From Candidatus Methylomirabilota bacterium (lineage in GTDB: Bacteria; Methylomirabilota; Methylomirabilia; Methylomirabilales; Methylomirabilaceae), in contig JAGWRQ010000138.1 of assembly GCA_028869615.1 (NCBI GenBank), positions 1 to 5,963 of the forward strand: a stretch of DNA of 5,963 nucleotides, in the 5' to 3' direction. The position numbers and the translations under genes are program-made. Under the pieces are notes generated by a model. The model was not told the origin of the DNA. It did not search any database and worked only from the letters and a program-made list of their open reading frames with translations. Shown here piece by piece: positions 1 through 5,963 of the stretch; positions within the stretch are counted from its first letter, which is position 1, and every line of letters begins with the position of its first letter.

Positions 1-506
1 TCTTTGGTCGGGGAACCGGGGCTCTACTCAACGGCGAACTCGAAGGGGGAGGTAAAGGCCTGCTGCCGGACACACCCAACTGGGCTGTAGGCGTGTCCAT
101 CACCTTTCCGGTTTTTGACATCTTCGCGATCCGTGCACGCCGCCAGATCGAGGCAGGCAATGAAGCCGCCGAGCAGGCGCGATACGACCAGACACTCCAG
201 AATATCAAGGCTCAGGATGCGCGGGCTCGGGCTCTGATTGAGGGCGCGACGCGCAAGGCGGACACAACGCCGATTCAACTTCGGGCAGCTACAGAGGCGG
301 AAACGCAAGCGCGGGAACGATACAAGTTTGGCCTGACGACGGTCATCGAGGTTGCTGAAGCCGAGCGATTGCTTGCCCAAGCTGAGGCCGATGATGCCAT
401 CGCCAGAATTGGTGTGTGGCGGGCGATGCTGGTTACCGCGAAGGTTCAGGGTGATCTCCAGCCTTTTCTGCAGCAGTTGAAGTTGCCGGCAAACGGGGGA
501 AGGTGA
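1..506 (+). CDS. TolC-family outer-membrane efflux protein, C-terminal part (5' end outside window)
   Basis: The frame is open from base 3 with no stop before the TGA at 504-506, giving the last 167 residues of a protein that begins upstream; ATG/GTG codons inside it, such as GTG 93, are internal. The product should be the trimeric outer-membrane channel of a tripartite efflux pump. What shows this is the layout of the second OEP repeat: a membrane beta-strand segment around residues 28-40 ([14 protein letters not shown]), then long Ala/Glu/Arg-rich amphipathic helices (about 45-100 and 105-155) that would form the periplasmic coiled-coil tunnel. The stretch [19 protein letters not shown] fits the RYxxGxxxxxEVxxAExxL pattern typical of TolC/OprM-like proteins. 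The RND pump gene begins one base after its stop, which supports the role. The N-terminal half and signal peptide cannot be seen, so lipidation and full length are unknown. Confidence 0.92.
   Translation, partial: FGRGTGALLNGELEGGGKGLLPDTPNWAVGVSITFPVFDIFAIRARRQIEAGNEAAEQARYDQTLQNIKAQDARARALIEGATRKADTTPIQLRAATEAETQARERYKFGLTTVIEVAEAERLLAQAEADDAIARIGVWRAMLVTAKVQGDLQPFLQQLKLPANGGR
495..503 (+). promoter_or_regulatory. Ribosome binding site of the RND pump gene, inside the upstream gene
   Basis: The purine run GGGGGAAGG lies in the last codons of the outer-membrane factor and ends four bases before the ATG at 508. With only one base between the upstream stop (504-506) and this ATG, terminating ribosomes could re-initiate directly. 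This indicates translational coupling; no separate promoter for the pump gene is needed or visible. Confidence 0.7.
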
Positions 507-507
507 T

Positions 508-3500
508 ATGTGGCTCATCAATGCCGCGATGCGGCGTCCGATTACAATTCTGGTTGCGGTCATCAGTATTGCTTTGTCCTCGATCCTCGCGCTCACGCGG
601 ATGCCGGTGGATATCTTTCCCAATCTCAACCTCCCAGTCATCTATGTGGCGCAGCCATATGGCGGGATGGATCCGGCTCAGATGGAGGGGTACCTGGTCT
701 CCTACTATGAGTACCACTTCCTCTACATCACCGGCATCGAGCATGTGGAATCGAAATCGATCCAAAACGTTGGCCTTATCAAGCTCTATTTTCATCCCGG
801 GACCGATATGAGCCAGGCCCTGGCGCAGACCGTTTCTTACGTGGAGCGCGCGCGCGCCTTTATGCCCCCCGGGACTGTTGCGCCCTTCGTCGTGCGCTTC
901 GATGCGGGCAGCGTACCGGTAGGCCAACTGGTCTTTTCCAGCGGGACGCGAAGCGTCGGTGAGGTTCAAGACCTGGCCCTCTTCCGGGTGAGGCCGATGT
1001 TCGCCACATTGCCGGGGGTCTCTGCCCCGCCTCCATTCGGCGCCAGTCAGCGGACGGTGGTGATTCGGGTCGATCCTGATCGGCTCCGCGGCTATCACAT
1101 CTCGCCAGAGGAGGTGGTCAAGGCCCTGGCGGTGGGTAACACCATCCTCCCCGCGGGCAATGTCAGAACGGGCGACCTCAATCGTCTGGCGCCGCTGAAC
1201 TCAGTCGTGTCTAGTATACAGGAGCTGGGGAACGTGCCGATCAGAACGGGCGCGAGGTCACCCGTCTTCATACGGGACATCGGGATGGTTGAGAACAGCA
1301 CCGATATCCTGACCGGGTATGCGCTCGTCAATGGACGCCGGACCGTCTACATCCCCGTCACCAAGCGAGCCGATGCCTCTACGCTGGACGTGGTGAACCG
1401 GGTGAAATCAGCACTGTCGCGAATGCAAGCCGTGCTCCCGGACGACATTAAGGTCAGCTTCGAGTTCGACCAATCGACGTACGTGAAGAATGCCATAAGA
1501 GGGCTCGTGACTGAAGGGGCACTTGGGGCGATCCTGACCGGGTTGATGGTCCTCCTCTTCCTAAGGGATCTGCGAAGCGCCTTGATCGTTGTCACGACCA
1601 TCCCGTTCGCGCTCCTCGCGGCGTTGGTGGGGCTCTGGCTGATGGGACAGACGGTGAATATCATGACCCTCGGGGGTCTCGCGCTGGCCATCGGCATCCT
1701 CGTTGATGAGGCGACCGTTGCCATTGAGAATATTCACACGCATCTCGCGCGCGGGGAGGACTGTGCCTGTGCTGTGATCGATGCGGGTCGAGAGACACTC
1801 ACGCCTCGGCTGCTGGCGATGGTGTCGATCATCGCGGTGTTTGTGCCCTCCTTTTTCATGGTCGGCGTGTCGCGCGCGCTGTTTGTGCCGCTATCACTGG
1901 CCGTCGGCCTTGCCATGCTGGCGTCGTATCTCCTCTCCAACACCCTTGTGCCGGTGCTCTCGACATGGCTCTTGCGTGGACAGCGTGTGGGAGGTCATAC
2001 TGAACCTTTCTTCCACATGGTGCAGAAGGCTTATGAACGGCTTCTGGAGCGCGTATGGCGCCGCCGATGGACGATTTTGGCCTCCTATGCCGTGATCACT
2101 ATTGTTGGTATCTTTCTGATCGGTCGACAACTCGGGACCGACATCTTCCCGACTGTCGATACTGGGCAGTTTCAGCTTCGGCTCCGGGCCACGACAGGGA
2201 CACGCGTCGAGCGAACCGAGGAGATTGCGCTCAAGGCGTTAGACGCCATACAAGCCGAGGCTGGTCCGGACAATGTCGCTATCACCCTTGGGTTTGTGGG
2301 CACGCAGCCACCAAACTATCCCATCAACACCATCTATCTCTGGACGAGTGGACCGCACGAGGCTGTCCTGTCGGTTGCCTTGCGGCGAAACTCGCACATT
2401 CGTCTCGATGAGTTCAGAGAGCGGCTGCGTCAAAAGCTGCCGGCTCTCCTCCCTGGCACGACCATCTCCTTTGAGGCTGGCGACATCATGGGCCAGATCA
2501 TGAACTTTGGCGCACCGACGCCGATTGAGGTTGCCATCAACGGTCCAAACCTTGCTGCGAATCGGACGTTCGCCGAGAGGGTGATGGCAGAGGTGAAGCA
2601 GGTATCTTCGCTCCGAGACCTCCAGTTCGGCCAACCACTCGACTACCCGACCGTTGACCTCACGGTGGACCGAGAGCACGCAGGGTGGCTTGGCATCACG
2701 GTTGAGCAGGTCGGACGATCCCTGGCGGCAGCCACTTCCTCCAGCCGTTACATCCAGCCGAACTATTGGCGCGATCCGACGAGCGGGGTTGCGTACCAGG
2801 TGCAGGTCGAGATCCCTCAGTCGCGGATAAGGTCCATCGAAGACATCGAAAGTATTCCAGCCATGCCCAATGGCGCGGCAGGCCCGCTCGTGAGGGATGT
2901 GGCACAGGTCAGCTATGGCACCATGCCCGGCGAGTACGATCGTTACAACCAGCAGCGGATGATCACTATCAGCGCCAACACTGCAGGGAAAGATTTGGGA
3001 AGTGCTGCCAGCGAGGTAGCCGCAGCCATCCGGCGGGCTGGCGATCCGCCTCGCGGGGTGGCCGTCGCTCTACGCGGCCAGGTCCCCCCGATGCAGCAGA
3101 CGCTTTTCGGCTTGGAGACGGGGCTGGCGCTTGCCATCGTGGTGATCTTCCTGCTCCTCACTGGCAATTTCCAGTCAATGCGCCTGGCCTTCATCGTGCT
3201 CTCGACGGTCCCGGCCGTCATCCTGGGCGCGCTGATCGCATTGTGGATCACGGGCACCACACTGAACGTGCAATCGTTCATGGGGACCATCATGTCGATC
3301 GGCGTCTCGGTCGCCAACGCGATCCTGCTCGTCACATTTGCTGAGTACTACCGACGTAGGGGTCAGCCTGCAGACGTAGCAGCAAAGGAAGGCGCCAGGA
3401 GCAGACTCCGACCGATCCTGATGACCAGCATGGCGATGATTGCGGGCATGATCCCCATGGCGCTGGCGCTTGGCGAAGGGGGAGAGCAGACGGCTCCTCT

Positions 3501-3636
3501 GGGTCGGGCGGTCATAGGCGGGCTTGCCGCCTCCACCCTTGCGGTGCTCGCGATCCTTCCGCTAGTCTTTGCGACAGTGCAGCGCCGGGCCAATCGAACG
3601 ACAGCCTCACTGCATCCCGATGATGTGGATAGGTGA
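508..3636 (+). CDS. RND-family (AcrB/HAE-like) inner-membrane efflux transporter
   Basis: The product is a 1042-residue proton-driven efflux pump subunit, close to AcrB length (1049), expected to be a trimer in the inner membrane. It shows the twofold RND layout: TM1 near residues 12-30, a large periplasmic domain to about 333, TM2-TM6 near 335-485, TM7 near 521-540, a second periplasmic domain, and TM8-TM12 near 869-1024. Conserved marks include [10 protein letters not shown] after TM1, [13 protein letters not shown] after TM7, and [10 protein letters not shown] in TM11, with R966 and T973 matching AcrB R971 and T978. TM4 reads [14 protein letters not shown], so AcrB D407/D408 become D400/E401. 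TM10 reads [16 protein letters not shown], so the AcrB K940 position is alanine (A936). [10 protein letters not shown] in the second periplasmic domain looks like drug-type pumps rather than CusA/CzcA metal pumps; I see no clear counterpart of the CusA methionine relay. The substrate cannot be predicted. The ATG at 508 is supported by its ribosome binding site and by the hydrophilic start typical of RND proteins. Confidence 0.96.
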   Translation: MWLINAAMRRPITILVAVISIALSSILALTRMPVDIFPNLNLPVIYVAQPYGGMDPAQMEGYLVSYYEYHFLYITGIEHVESKSIQNVGLIKLYFHPGTDMSQALAQTVSYVERARAFMPPGTVAPFVVRFDAGSVPVGQLVFSSGTRSVGEVQDLALFRVRPMFATLPGVSAPPPFGASQRTVVIRVDPDRLRGYHISPEEVVKALAVGNTILPAGNVRTGDLNRLAPLNSVVSSIQELGNVPIRTGARSPVFIRDIGMVENSTDILTGYALVNGRRTVYIPVTKRADASTLDVVNRVKSALSRMQAVLPDDIKVSFEFDQSTYVKNAIRGLVTEGALGAILTGLMVLLFLRDLRSALIVVTTIPFALLAALVGLWLMGQTVNIMTLGGLALAIGILVDEATVAIENIHTHLARGEDCACAVIDAGRETLTPRLLAMVSIIAVFVPSFFMVGVSRALFVPLSLAVGLAMLASYLLSNTLVPVLSTWLLRGQRVGGHTEPFFHMVQKAYERLLERVWRRRWTILASYAVITIVGIFLIGRQLGTDIFPTVDTGQFQLRLRATTGTRVERTEEIALKALDAIQAEAGPDNVAITLGFVGTQPPNYPINTIYLWTSGPHEAVLSVALRRNSHIRLDEFRERLRQKLPALLPGTTISFEAGDIMGQIMNFGAPTPIEVAINGPNLAANRTFAERVMAEVKQVSSLRDLQFGQPLDYPTVDLTVDREHAGWLGITVEQVGRSLAAATSSSRYIQPNYWRDPTSGVAYQVQVEIPQSRIRSIEDIESIPAMPNGAAGPLVRDVAQVSYGTMPGEYDRYNQQRMITISANTAGKDLGSAASEVAAAIRRAGDPPRGVAVALRGQVPPMQQTLFGLETGLALAIVVIFLLLTGNFQSMRLAFIVLSTVPAVILGALIALWITGTTLNVQSFMGTIMSIGVSVANAILLVTFAEYYRRRGQPADVAAKEGARSRLRPILMTSMAMIAGMIPMALALGEGGEQTAPLGRAVIGGLAASTLAVLAILPLVFATVQRRANRTTASLHPDDVDR

Positions 3637-3648
3637 ATGGTAGTGGGT

Positions 3649-3663
3649 GGAGCGAAGCGCTCC
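3649..3663 (+). other. Intercistronic hairpin between pump and adaptor genes
   Basis: GGAGCG (3649-3654) and CGCTCC (3658-3663) form a perfect six-pair GC-rich stem with a three-base AAG loop, 13 bases after the pump stop codon. It is followed by an A/T-rich stretch (TAATATAAA) but not by a T-run, so it is not a convincing intrinsic terminator. It could stabilise the 3' end of the upstream message or tune adaptor expression. The structure is plain in the sequence; any role is inference, and a six-pair stem could be chance. Confidence 0.35.
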
Positions 3664-3684
3664 TCCTAATATAAACTGGGGGTT

Positions 3685-3690
3685 AGAGGA
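3685..3690 (+). promoter_or_regulatory. Ribosome binding site deciding the adaptor start
   Basis: AGAGGA lies seven bases before the ATG at 3698 but only one base before the ATG at 3692. The spacing favours 3698. The more upstream in-frame GTG at 3647 has no comparable site and would place the hairpin inside the coding region. Confidence 0.6.
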
Positions 3691-3697
3691 AATGCAG

Positions 3698-4888
3698 ATG
3701 ACCCGAAGGCAGATCGTCCTTGGTGTGAGTATCGCCATCGTGACCACCGCGGTCGTCTCCTGGCGCCTTGTGAGGAGGAGCGGGGAGGCAACACAGAAGC
3801 AGATGACTCGACCTGCGGCAGAGCCGTTGCCCCAGATGCCAACGATCCCGGTTTCACCGGTGGTGTCACAGCAGCTACATCGGCAGATTTTGCTACACGG
3901 TGATCTTTTAGGCTATCAGGATGTAGCCCTATATCCCAGGGTGCAGGGGTTTGTAGAATGGATCGGTGTAGATCGGGGCTCTGTGGTCAGACAAGGTCAA
4001 CTACTCGTCCGCTTGAGCGCGCCAGAGATGGTGGCTCAGCTCAGTGAGGCGGAGGCCAAGGTCCGGGCCGTTCAATCGCAGCGACTGGAAGTAGAGGCCA
4101 AGCTTGCCGCCAATGAGGCGACCTATAGACGCCTGAAGGCTGCCTCGGCCACGCCTGGAGTGGTGGCTGGAAACGATGTTGAGGTCGCCCAAAAAACGGT
4201 GGAAGCGGATCAGGCGCGCGTTCAACTCTGGAGGGAGAATGAGCAGGCCGCTCGTGAGGTAGCTCGTTCAGTCCAGGATATCGGGTCCTATCTCAAGATC
4301 ACTGCACCATTTGATGGCATCGTCACAGAGCGAAATGCCCATCAGGGTAGCCTCGTCGGCCCATCCGGTACCCCTGCGGCTCAACCGATGCTGCGGATTC
4401 AACAGGTCTCTCGGTTGCGCCTTGTCATTGCTGTGCCAGAGGGCGATACGGCAGGCACCACCCTCGGCACCAAGGTGAATTTCACTGTGCCAGCATCTCC
4501 GGGCGAGACCTTCAGCGGCGTCGTTGAGCGGATCGGGCACTCACTAGACGAACGGTCGCGAACGATGCCTGTTGAATTGGACGTGGCGAACCGGGCTGGT
4601 CAATTGGCGCCCGGCATGTTCGCGGATGTTGTCTGGCCGGTGCGGCGGCCGCAGCCAACCTTGTTTGTTCCGCCATCCGCCGTCGTCACCACAACCGAGC
4701 GAACGTTTGTCGTTCGAATTCGCGACGGGGTGGTGGAGTGGGTGGACGTGCGGCGCGGTGCAGCAATGGGCGATCTGGTTGAAGTGTTTGGGCCTCTTGC
4801 GCAAGGTGACCAGGTCGTGCTCCGTGGCACAGACGAGCTTCGTTCAGGGACGCGCGTTGTTGCCCAGCAGGCCTCCACGGCTCGATGA
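3698..4888 (+). CDS. RND efflux periplasmic adaptor subunit (HlyD/AcrA-type membrane fusion protein)
   Basis: The product links the RND pump to the outer-membrane channel across the periplasm. From the ATG at 3698 it has 396 residues, in the usual range for AcrA-like adaptors. Order of parts: basic N-terminus and one hydrophobic segment (about 6-22) with no lipobox cysteine, so probably an uncleaved membrane anchor rather than a lipoprotein; lipoyl half-motif about 65-108 ([19 protein letters not shown], then [16 protein letters not shown]); alpha-helical hairpin about 109-190 rich in Ala/Glu/Gln; second lipoyl half about 197-220 ([20 protein letters not shown]); beta-barrel about 235-315 including GLAPGMF-like [12 protein letters not shown]; membrane-proximal domain from about 318, starting LFVPPSAVV. 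It follows the pump by 61 bases, probably in the same operon. In-frame alternatives are ATG 3692 (two residues longer) and GTG 3647 (413 residues, weak). Family assignment is firm; the substrate is unknown. Confidence 0.94.
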   Translation: MTRRQIVLGVSIAIVTTAVVSWRLVRRSGEATQKQMTRPAAEPLPQMPTIPVSPVVSQQLHRQILLHGDLLGYQDVALYPRVQGFVEWIGVDRGSVVRQGQLLVRLSAPEMVAQLSEAEAKVRAVQSQRLEVEAKLAANEATYRRLKAASATPGVVAGNDVEVAQKTVEADQARVQLWRENEQAAREVARSVQDIGSYLKITAPFDGIVTERNAHQGSLVGPSGTPAAQPMLRIQQVSRLRLVIAVPEGDTAGTTLGTKVNFTVPASPGETFSGVVERIGHSLDERSRTMPVELDVANRAGQLAPGMFADVVWPVRRPQPTLFVPPSAVVTTTERTFVVRIRDGVVEWVDVRRGAAMGDLVEVFGPLAQGDQVVLRGTDELRSGTRVVAQQASTAR

Positions 4889-5014
4889 GAGTTGGGCGTG
4901 AGGGGACCTGTGACTGAGGGAAGCCCGGTCTAAATGGGTAGTGATGATCTACGCCAGCATCGCAAGCAGCGGGACGCTCCGCCGCGATCCGCAGCGAAGC
5001 CTTGAGGAAAAAGT

Positions 5015-5035
5015 ATGAAGCTCGCCCATGACTGA
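5015..5035 (+). other. Possible 6-codon leader ORF
   Basis: ATG at 5015 follows GAGGA (5004-5008) with six-base spacing and encodes MKLAHD before TGA at 5033-5035, 36 bases ahead of the lipoprotein start. The spacing is as good as that of the real genes here. The peptide carries no run of a single amino acid that would point to classic attenuation. It may be a translated leader or simply chance. Confidence 0.2.
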
Positions 5036-5060
5036 AGAGGGTGCAGTTAGCGGTAGCTTT

Positions 5061-5066
5061 GGGAGG
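5061..5066 (+). promoter_or_regulatory. Ribosome binding site of the lipoprotein gene
   Basis: GGGAGG stands five bases before the ATG at 5072 and two bases before the adjacent ATG at 5069. The spacing favours 5072, with 5069 giving just one extra methionine. Confidence 0.65.
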
Positions 5067-5071
5067 AAATG

Positions 5072-5785
5072 ATGAAACGAAAGATCTGGTATCCATGGGG
5101 TCTTTGCTGGATTACCGTTGTGCTGATCGGATTTCTCAGCGGGGCCTGTGGGAAGAGTGAGCAGAGCGTCCCCAGCCCGCCCATCGCGGTGACCCCGGCT
5201 GGCGAGTGGCGAACGTGGAACTTCGATCAGGCGCCGGTTGATCAGCTCCCTTCAGGAGTTTCAGTGCGGCAGACCGGGAGCGGCACGCTGCCCAAGTGGG
5301 AAGTATTGGCTGATCTTACAGCGGCAAGCCCACCAAACGTTTTGGCCCAGCGCTCGCAGACGAACTCCGGCGAGCGCTTCAACTTAGCCGTCATTGAGGA
5401 TAGCGACTATCAGGACCTGGAGCTTGAAGTAAGGTTCAAGGCGGTCGAAGGCTCGGAAGACCGAGGAGGAGGGCTGATCTGGCGCTACCAGGACCCGGAC
5501 AACTACTACATCGCCCGGGCCAACCCACTGGAAGATAACTTCAGGATATACAGGGTCGTCCGGGGTGTGAGACGACAGTTGGCGAGCTCCTATTTCAAGG
5601 TGACGAGCGAGGTCTGGCACTCCATGCGGATCGTGGCTCAGGGCGATCAGATGGAGTGCTTCTACGATGGCAAAAAGTACCTTACGGTCCGCGATCCGAC
5701 GTTCAGACATGGGAAGATCGGCTTATGGACGAAGTCCGATGCGGTCACGTATTTCGATGACCTGCGGGTCAGGCCAATCAAGTAG
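5072..5785 (+). CDS. Putative lipoprotein with LamG/DUF1080-like (concanavalin-type) domain, function unknown
   Basis: The product has 237 residues from ATG 5072. The N-terminus has basic residues (MKRK), a hydrophobic stretch about 11-23, and a lipobox-like FLSGAC with C26, so it is probably exported and lipidated. Ser at -3 is atypical, so lipidation is likely rather than certain. Gly after the cysteine, not Asp, argues for outer-membrane sorting by the enterobacterial rule, which may not hold here. After a Pro/Ser-rich linker (about 28-45), residues about 46-237 look all-beta, with GGGLIWRYQDPDNYYIARAN and a closing GKIGLWTKSDAVTYFDDLRV as in jelly-roll proteins of the DUF1080 (3-keto-disaccharide hydrolase) or LamG type. 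I do not see the ExDxxE catalytic motif of GH16 enzymes, so a binding role is as likely as hydrolysis; no ligand can be named. It starts 183 bases after the adaptor gene and 29 bases before the MFS gene, so it may be expressed with the latter. Confidence 0.85.
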   Translation: MKRKIWYPWGLCWITVVLIGFLSGACGKSEQSVPSPPIAVTPAGEWRTWNFDQAPVDQLPSGVSVRQTGSGTLPKWEVLADLTAASPPNVLAQRSQTNSGERFNLAVIEDSDYQDLELEVRFKAVEGSEDRGGGLIWRYQDPDNYYIARANPLEDNFRIYRVVRGVRRQLASSYFKVTSEVWHSMRIVAQGDQMECFYDGKKYLTVRDPTFRHGKIGLWTKSDAVTYFDDLRVRPIK

Positions 5786-5802
5786 CCTTCATCCGAGCTT
5801 AG

Positions 5803-5807
5803 TAAGG
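5803..5807 (+). promoter_or_regulatory. Ribosome binding site of the MFS gene
   Basis: TAAGG lies seven bases before the ATG at 5815. This supports that start over the in-frame ATG at 5824, whose nearest purine motif (AGG) directly abuts it. The short gap from the lipoprotein stop suggests co-transcription. Confidence 0.5.
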
Positions 5808-5814
5808 CGCTCCA

Positions 5815-5963
5815 ATGGTCAGGATGTGGACTCCCTTTATCCAGCTCTGCGCCGTAGGTCTGCTGGCCAAGCTCAGCTATCAGATGGCCAGGAGCCCGGT
5901 CCTGCCTCGCTTTGCCCAGGACCTCGGCGCTGCGCCCGAGCTGATCGGCCTGATCGTGGCCGC
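5815..5963 (+). CDS. Probable MFS transporter, N-terminal part (3' end outside window)
   Basis: The frame from ATG 5815 stays open to the window edge, giving 49 residues and a partial codon. The start MVRMWTPFIQLCAVGLLAKL begins a first membrane helix, followed by SYQMARSPVLPRFAQDLGAA and then PELIGLIVAA entering the second helix. Helix 1, then a PxLPxFAxxLGA segment, then GLIVA is the usual opening of Major Facilitator drug/sugar antiporters. The diagnostic loop 2-3 motif (GxLaDrxGrr) lies beyond the window, so the subfamily and substrate cannot be stated. It follows the lipoprotein gene by 29 bases and is likely in the same transcript. Confidence 0.75.
   Translation, partial: MVRMWTPFIQLCAVGLLAKLSYQMARSPVLPRFAQDLGAAPELIGLIVA

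Larger units (their letters stand above)
4889..5071 (+). other. Intergenic region between adaptor and lipoprotein genes
   Basis: This 183-base gap is the largest non-coding stretch in the window. I see no intrinsic terminator with a T-run and no clear sigma-70 promoter. A modest hairpin is possible at 4969-4982 (GCGGG with TCCGC, one G-U pair, ACGC loop). Two tiny ORFs occur: 4934-5005 (23 codons, poor ribosome binding site) and 5015-5035 (6 codons, good site). A promoter for the downstream pair of genes could lie here, but I cannot point to one. Confidence 0.4.

Noticed and set aside
846..857. Alternating GC run in the pump gene as a Z-DNA or regulatory element
   Set aside because: It encodes an ordinary in-frame Glu-Arg-Ala-Arg-Ala segment of the periplasmic domain and is short for a GC-rich genome.
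24..1098. Long minus-strand open frames opposite the channel and pump genes (about 205 and 221 codons)
   Set aside because: They lie opposite well-supported coding sequence, have Arg/Pro/His-rich composition typical of antisense reading of GC-rich genes, and resemble no family I know.
508..3636. Heavy-metal (CusA/CzcA) assignment of the pump
   Set aside because: The second periplasmic domain and TM11 resemble drug-type pumps, and the methionine relay of CusA is not evident; a generic RND label is safer.
3667..3675. TAATAT/TATAAA as a -10 promoter element for the adaptor gene
   Set aside because: No acceptable -35 hexamer lies 16-18 bases upstream; an A/T-rich patch alone is not enough.
3647..3697. 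GTG at 3647 as the adaptor start (17 extra residues)
   Set aside because: No good ribosome binding site precedes it, the extra residues look unlike a signal anchor, and ATG 3698 has AGAGGA at seven-base spacing with a normal signal-anchor N-terminus.
4969..4982. GCGGG/TCCGC hairpin as the terminator of the pump operon
   Set aside because: The stem is short with a G-U pair, and no T-run follows; competing pairings with nearby GC-rich bases are equally good.
4934..5005. 23-codon ORF in the gap after the adaptor gene as a real gene
   Set aside because: The nearest purine-rich site is 12 bases from the ATG, and the Arg/Pro/Ala-rich product shows no domain or membrane segment.

Overview
The window is part of a multidrug-type efflux locus of a Gram-negative bacterium. 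All recognisable genes lie on the + strand. It contains the 3' end of a TolC-type outer-membrane factor, a complete 1042-residue RND inner-membrane pump, a complete periplasmic adaptor (membrane fusion protein), a putative lipoprotein with a LamG/DUF1080-like beta-sandwich domain, and the first 49 codons of a probable MFS transporter. The base composition looks moderately GC-rich (roughly 60% by eye) and is even across the genes, so nothing suggests recent transfer. No tRNA, rRNA, CRISPR array, insertion sequence or integrase is visible. An outer-membrane channel shows that the host is diderm. The variants of the pump and channel resemble those I associate with environmental lineages such as Acidobacteria, Nitrospirae or NC10/Methylomirabilota, but this is an impression and not a demonstrated placement.

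Layout: positions 1-506 encode the end of the outer-membrane factor. One base separates its stop from the RND pump gene (508-3636), whose ribosome binding site lies inside the channel gene, so the two are almost certainly co-transcribed and probably translationally coupled. A 61-base gap with a small GC-rich hairpin precedes the adaptor gene (about 3698-4888). A 183-base gap with no convincing gene or terminator, but with a possible 6-codon leader ORF, precedes the lipoprotein gene (about 5072-5785). The MFS gene starts 29 bases after the lipoprotein stop and runs off the window.

The first three genes supply all parts of a tripartite pump: proton-driven transporter in the inner membrane, adaptor in the periplasm, and exit duct in the outer membrane. 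The order (channel, pump, adaptor) is the reverse of the familiar adaptor-pump-channel order. The pump keeps one of the two TM4 aspartates (D400), replaces the second with glutamate (E401), and lacks the TM10 lysine of AcrB (A936 instead), so its proton pathway must differ in detail from AcrB. The lipoprotein and MFS gene form a second, tightly spaced pair whose link to the pump is only positional.

I found no clear evidence of a wholly new system. The points most worth following are the altered proton relay, the His/Cys cluster after TM4, the lipoprotein of unknown role, and the two intergenic gaps.
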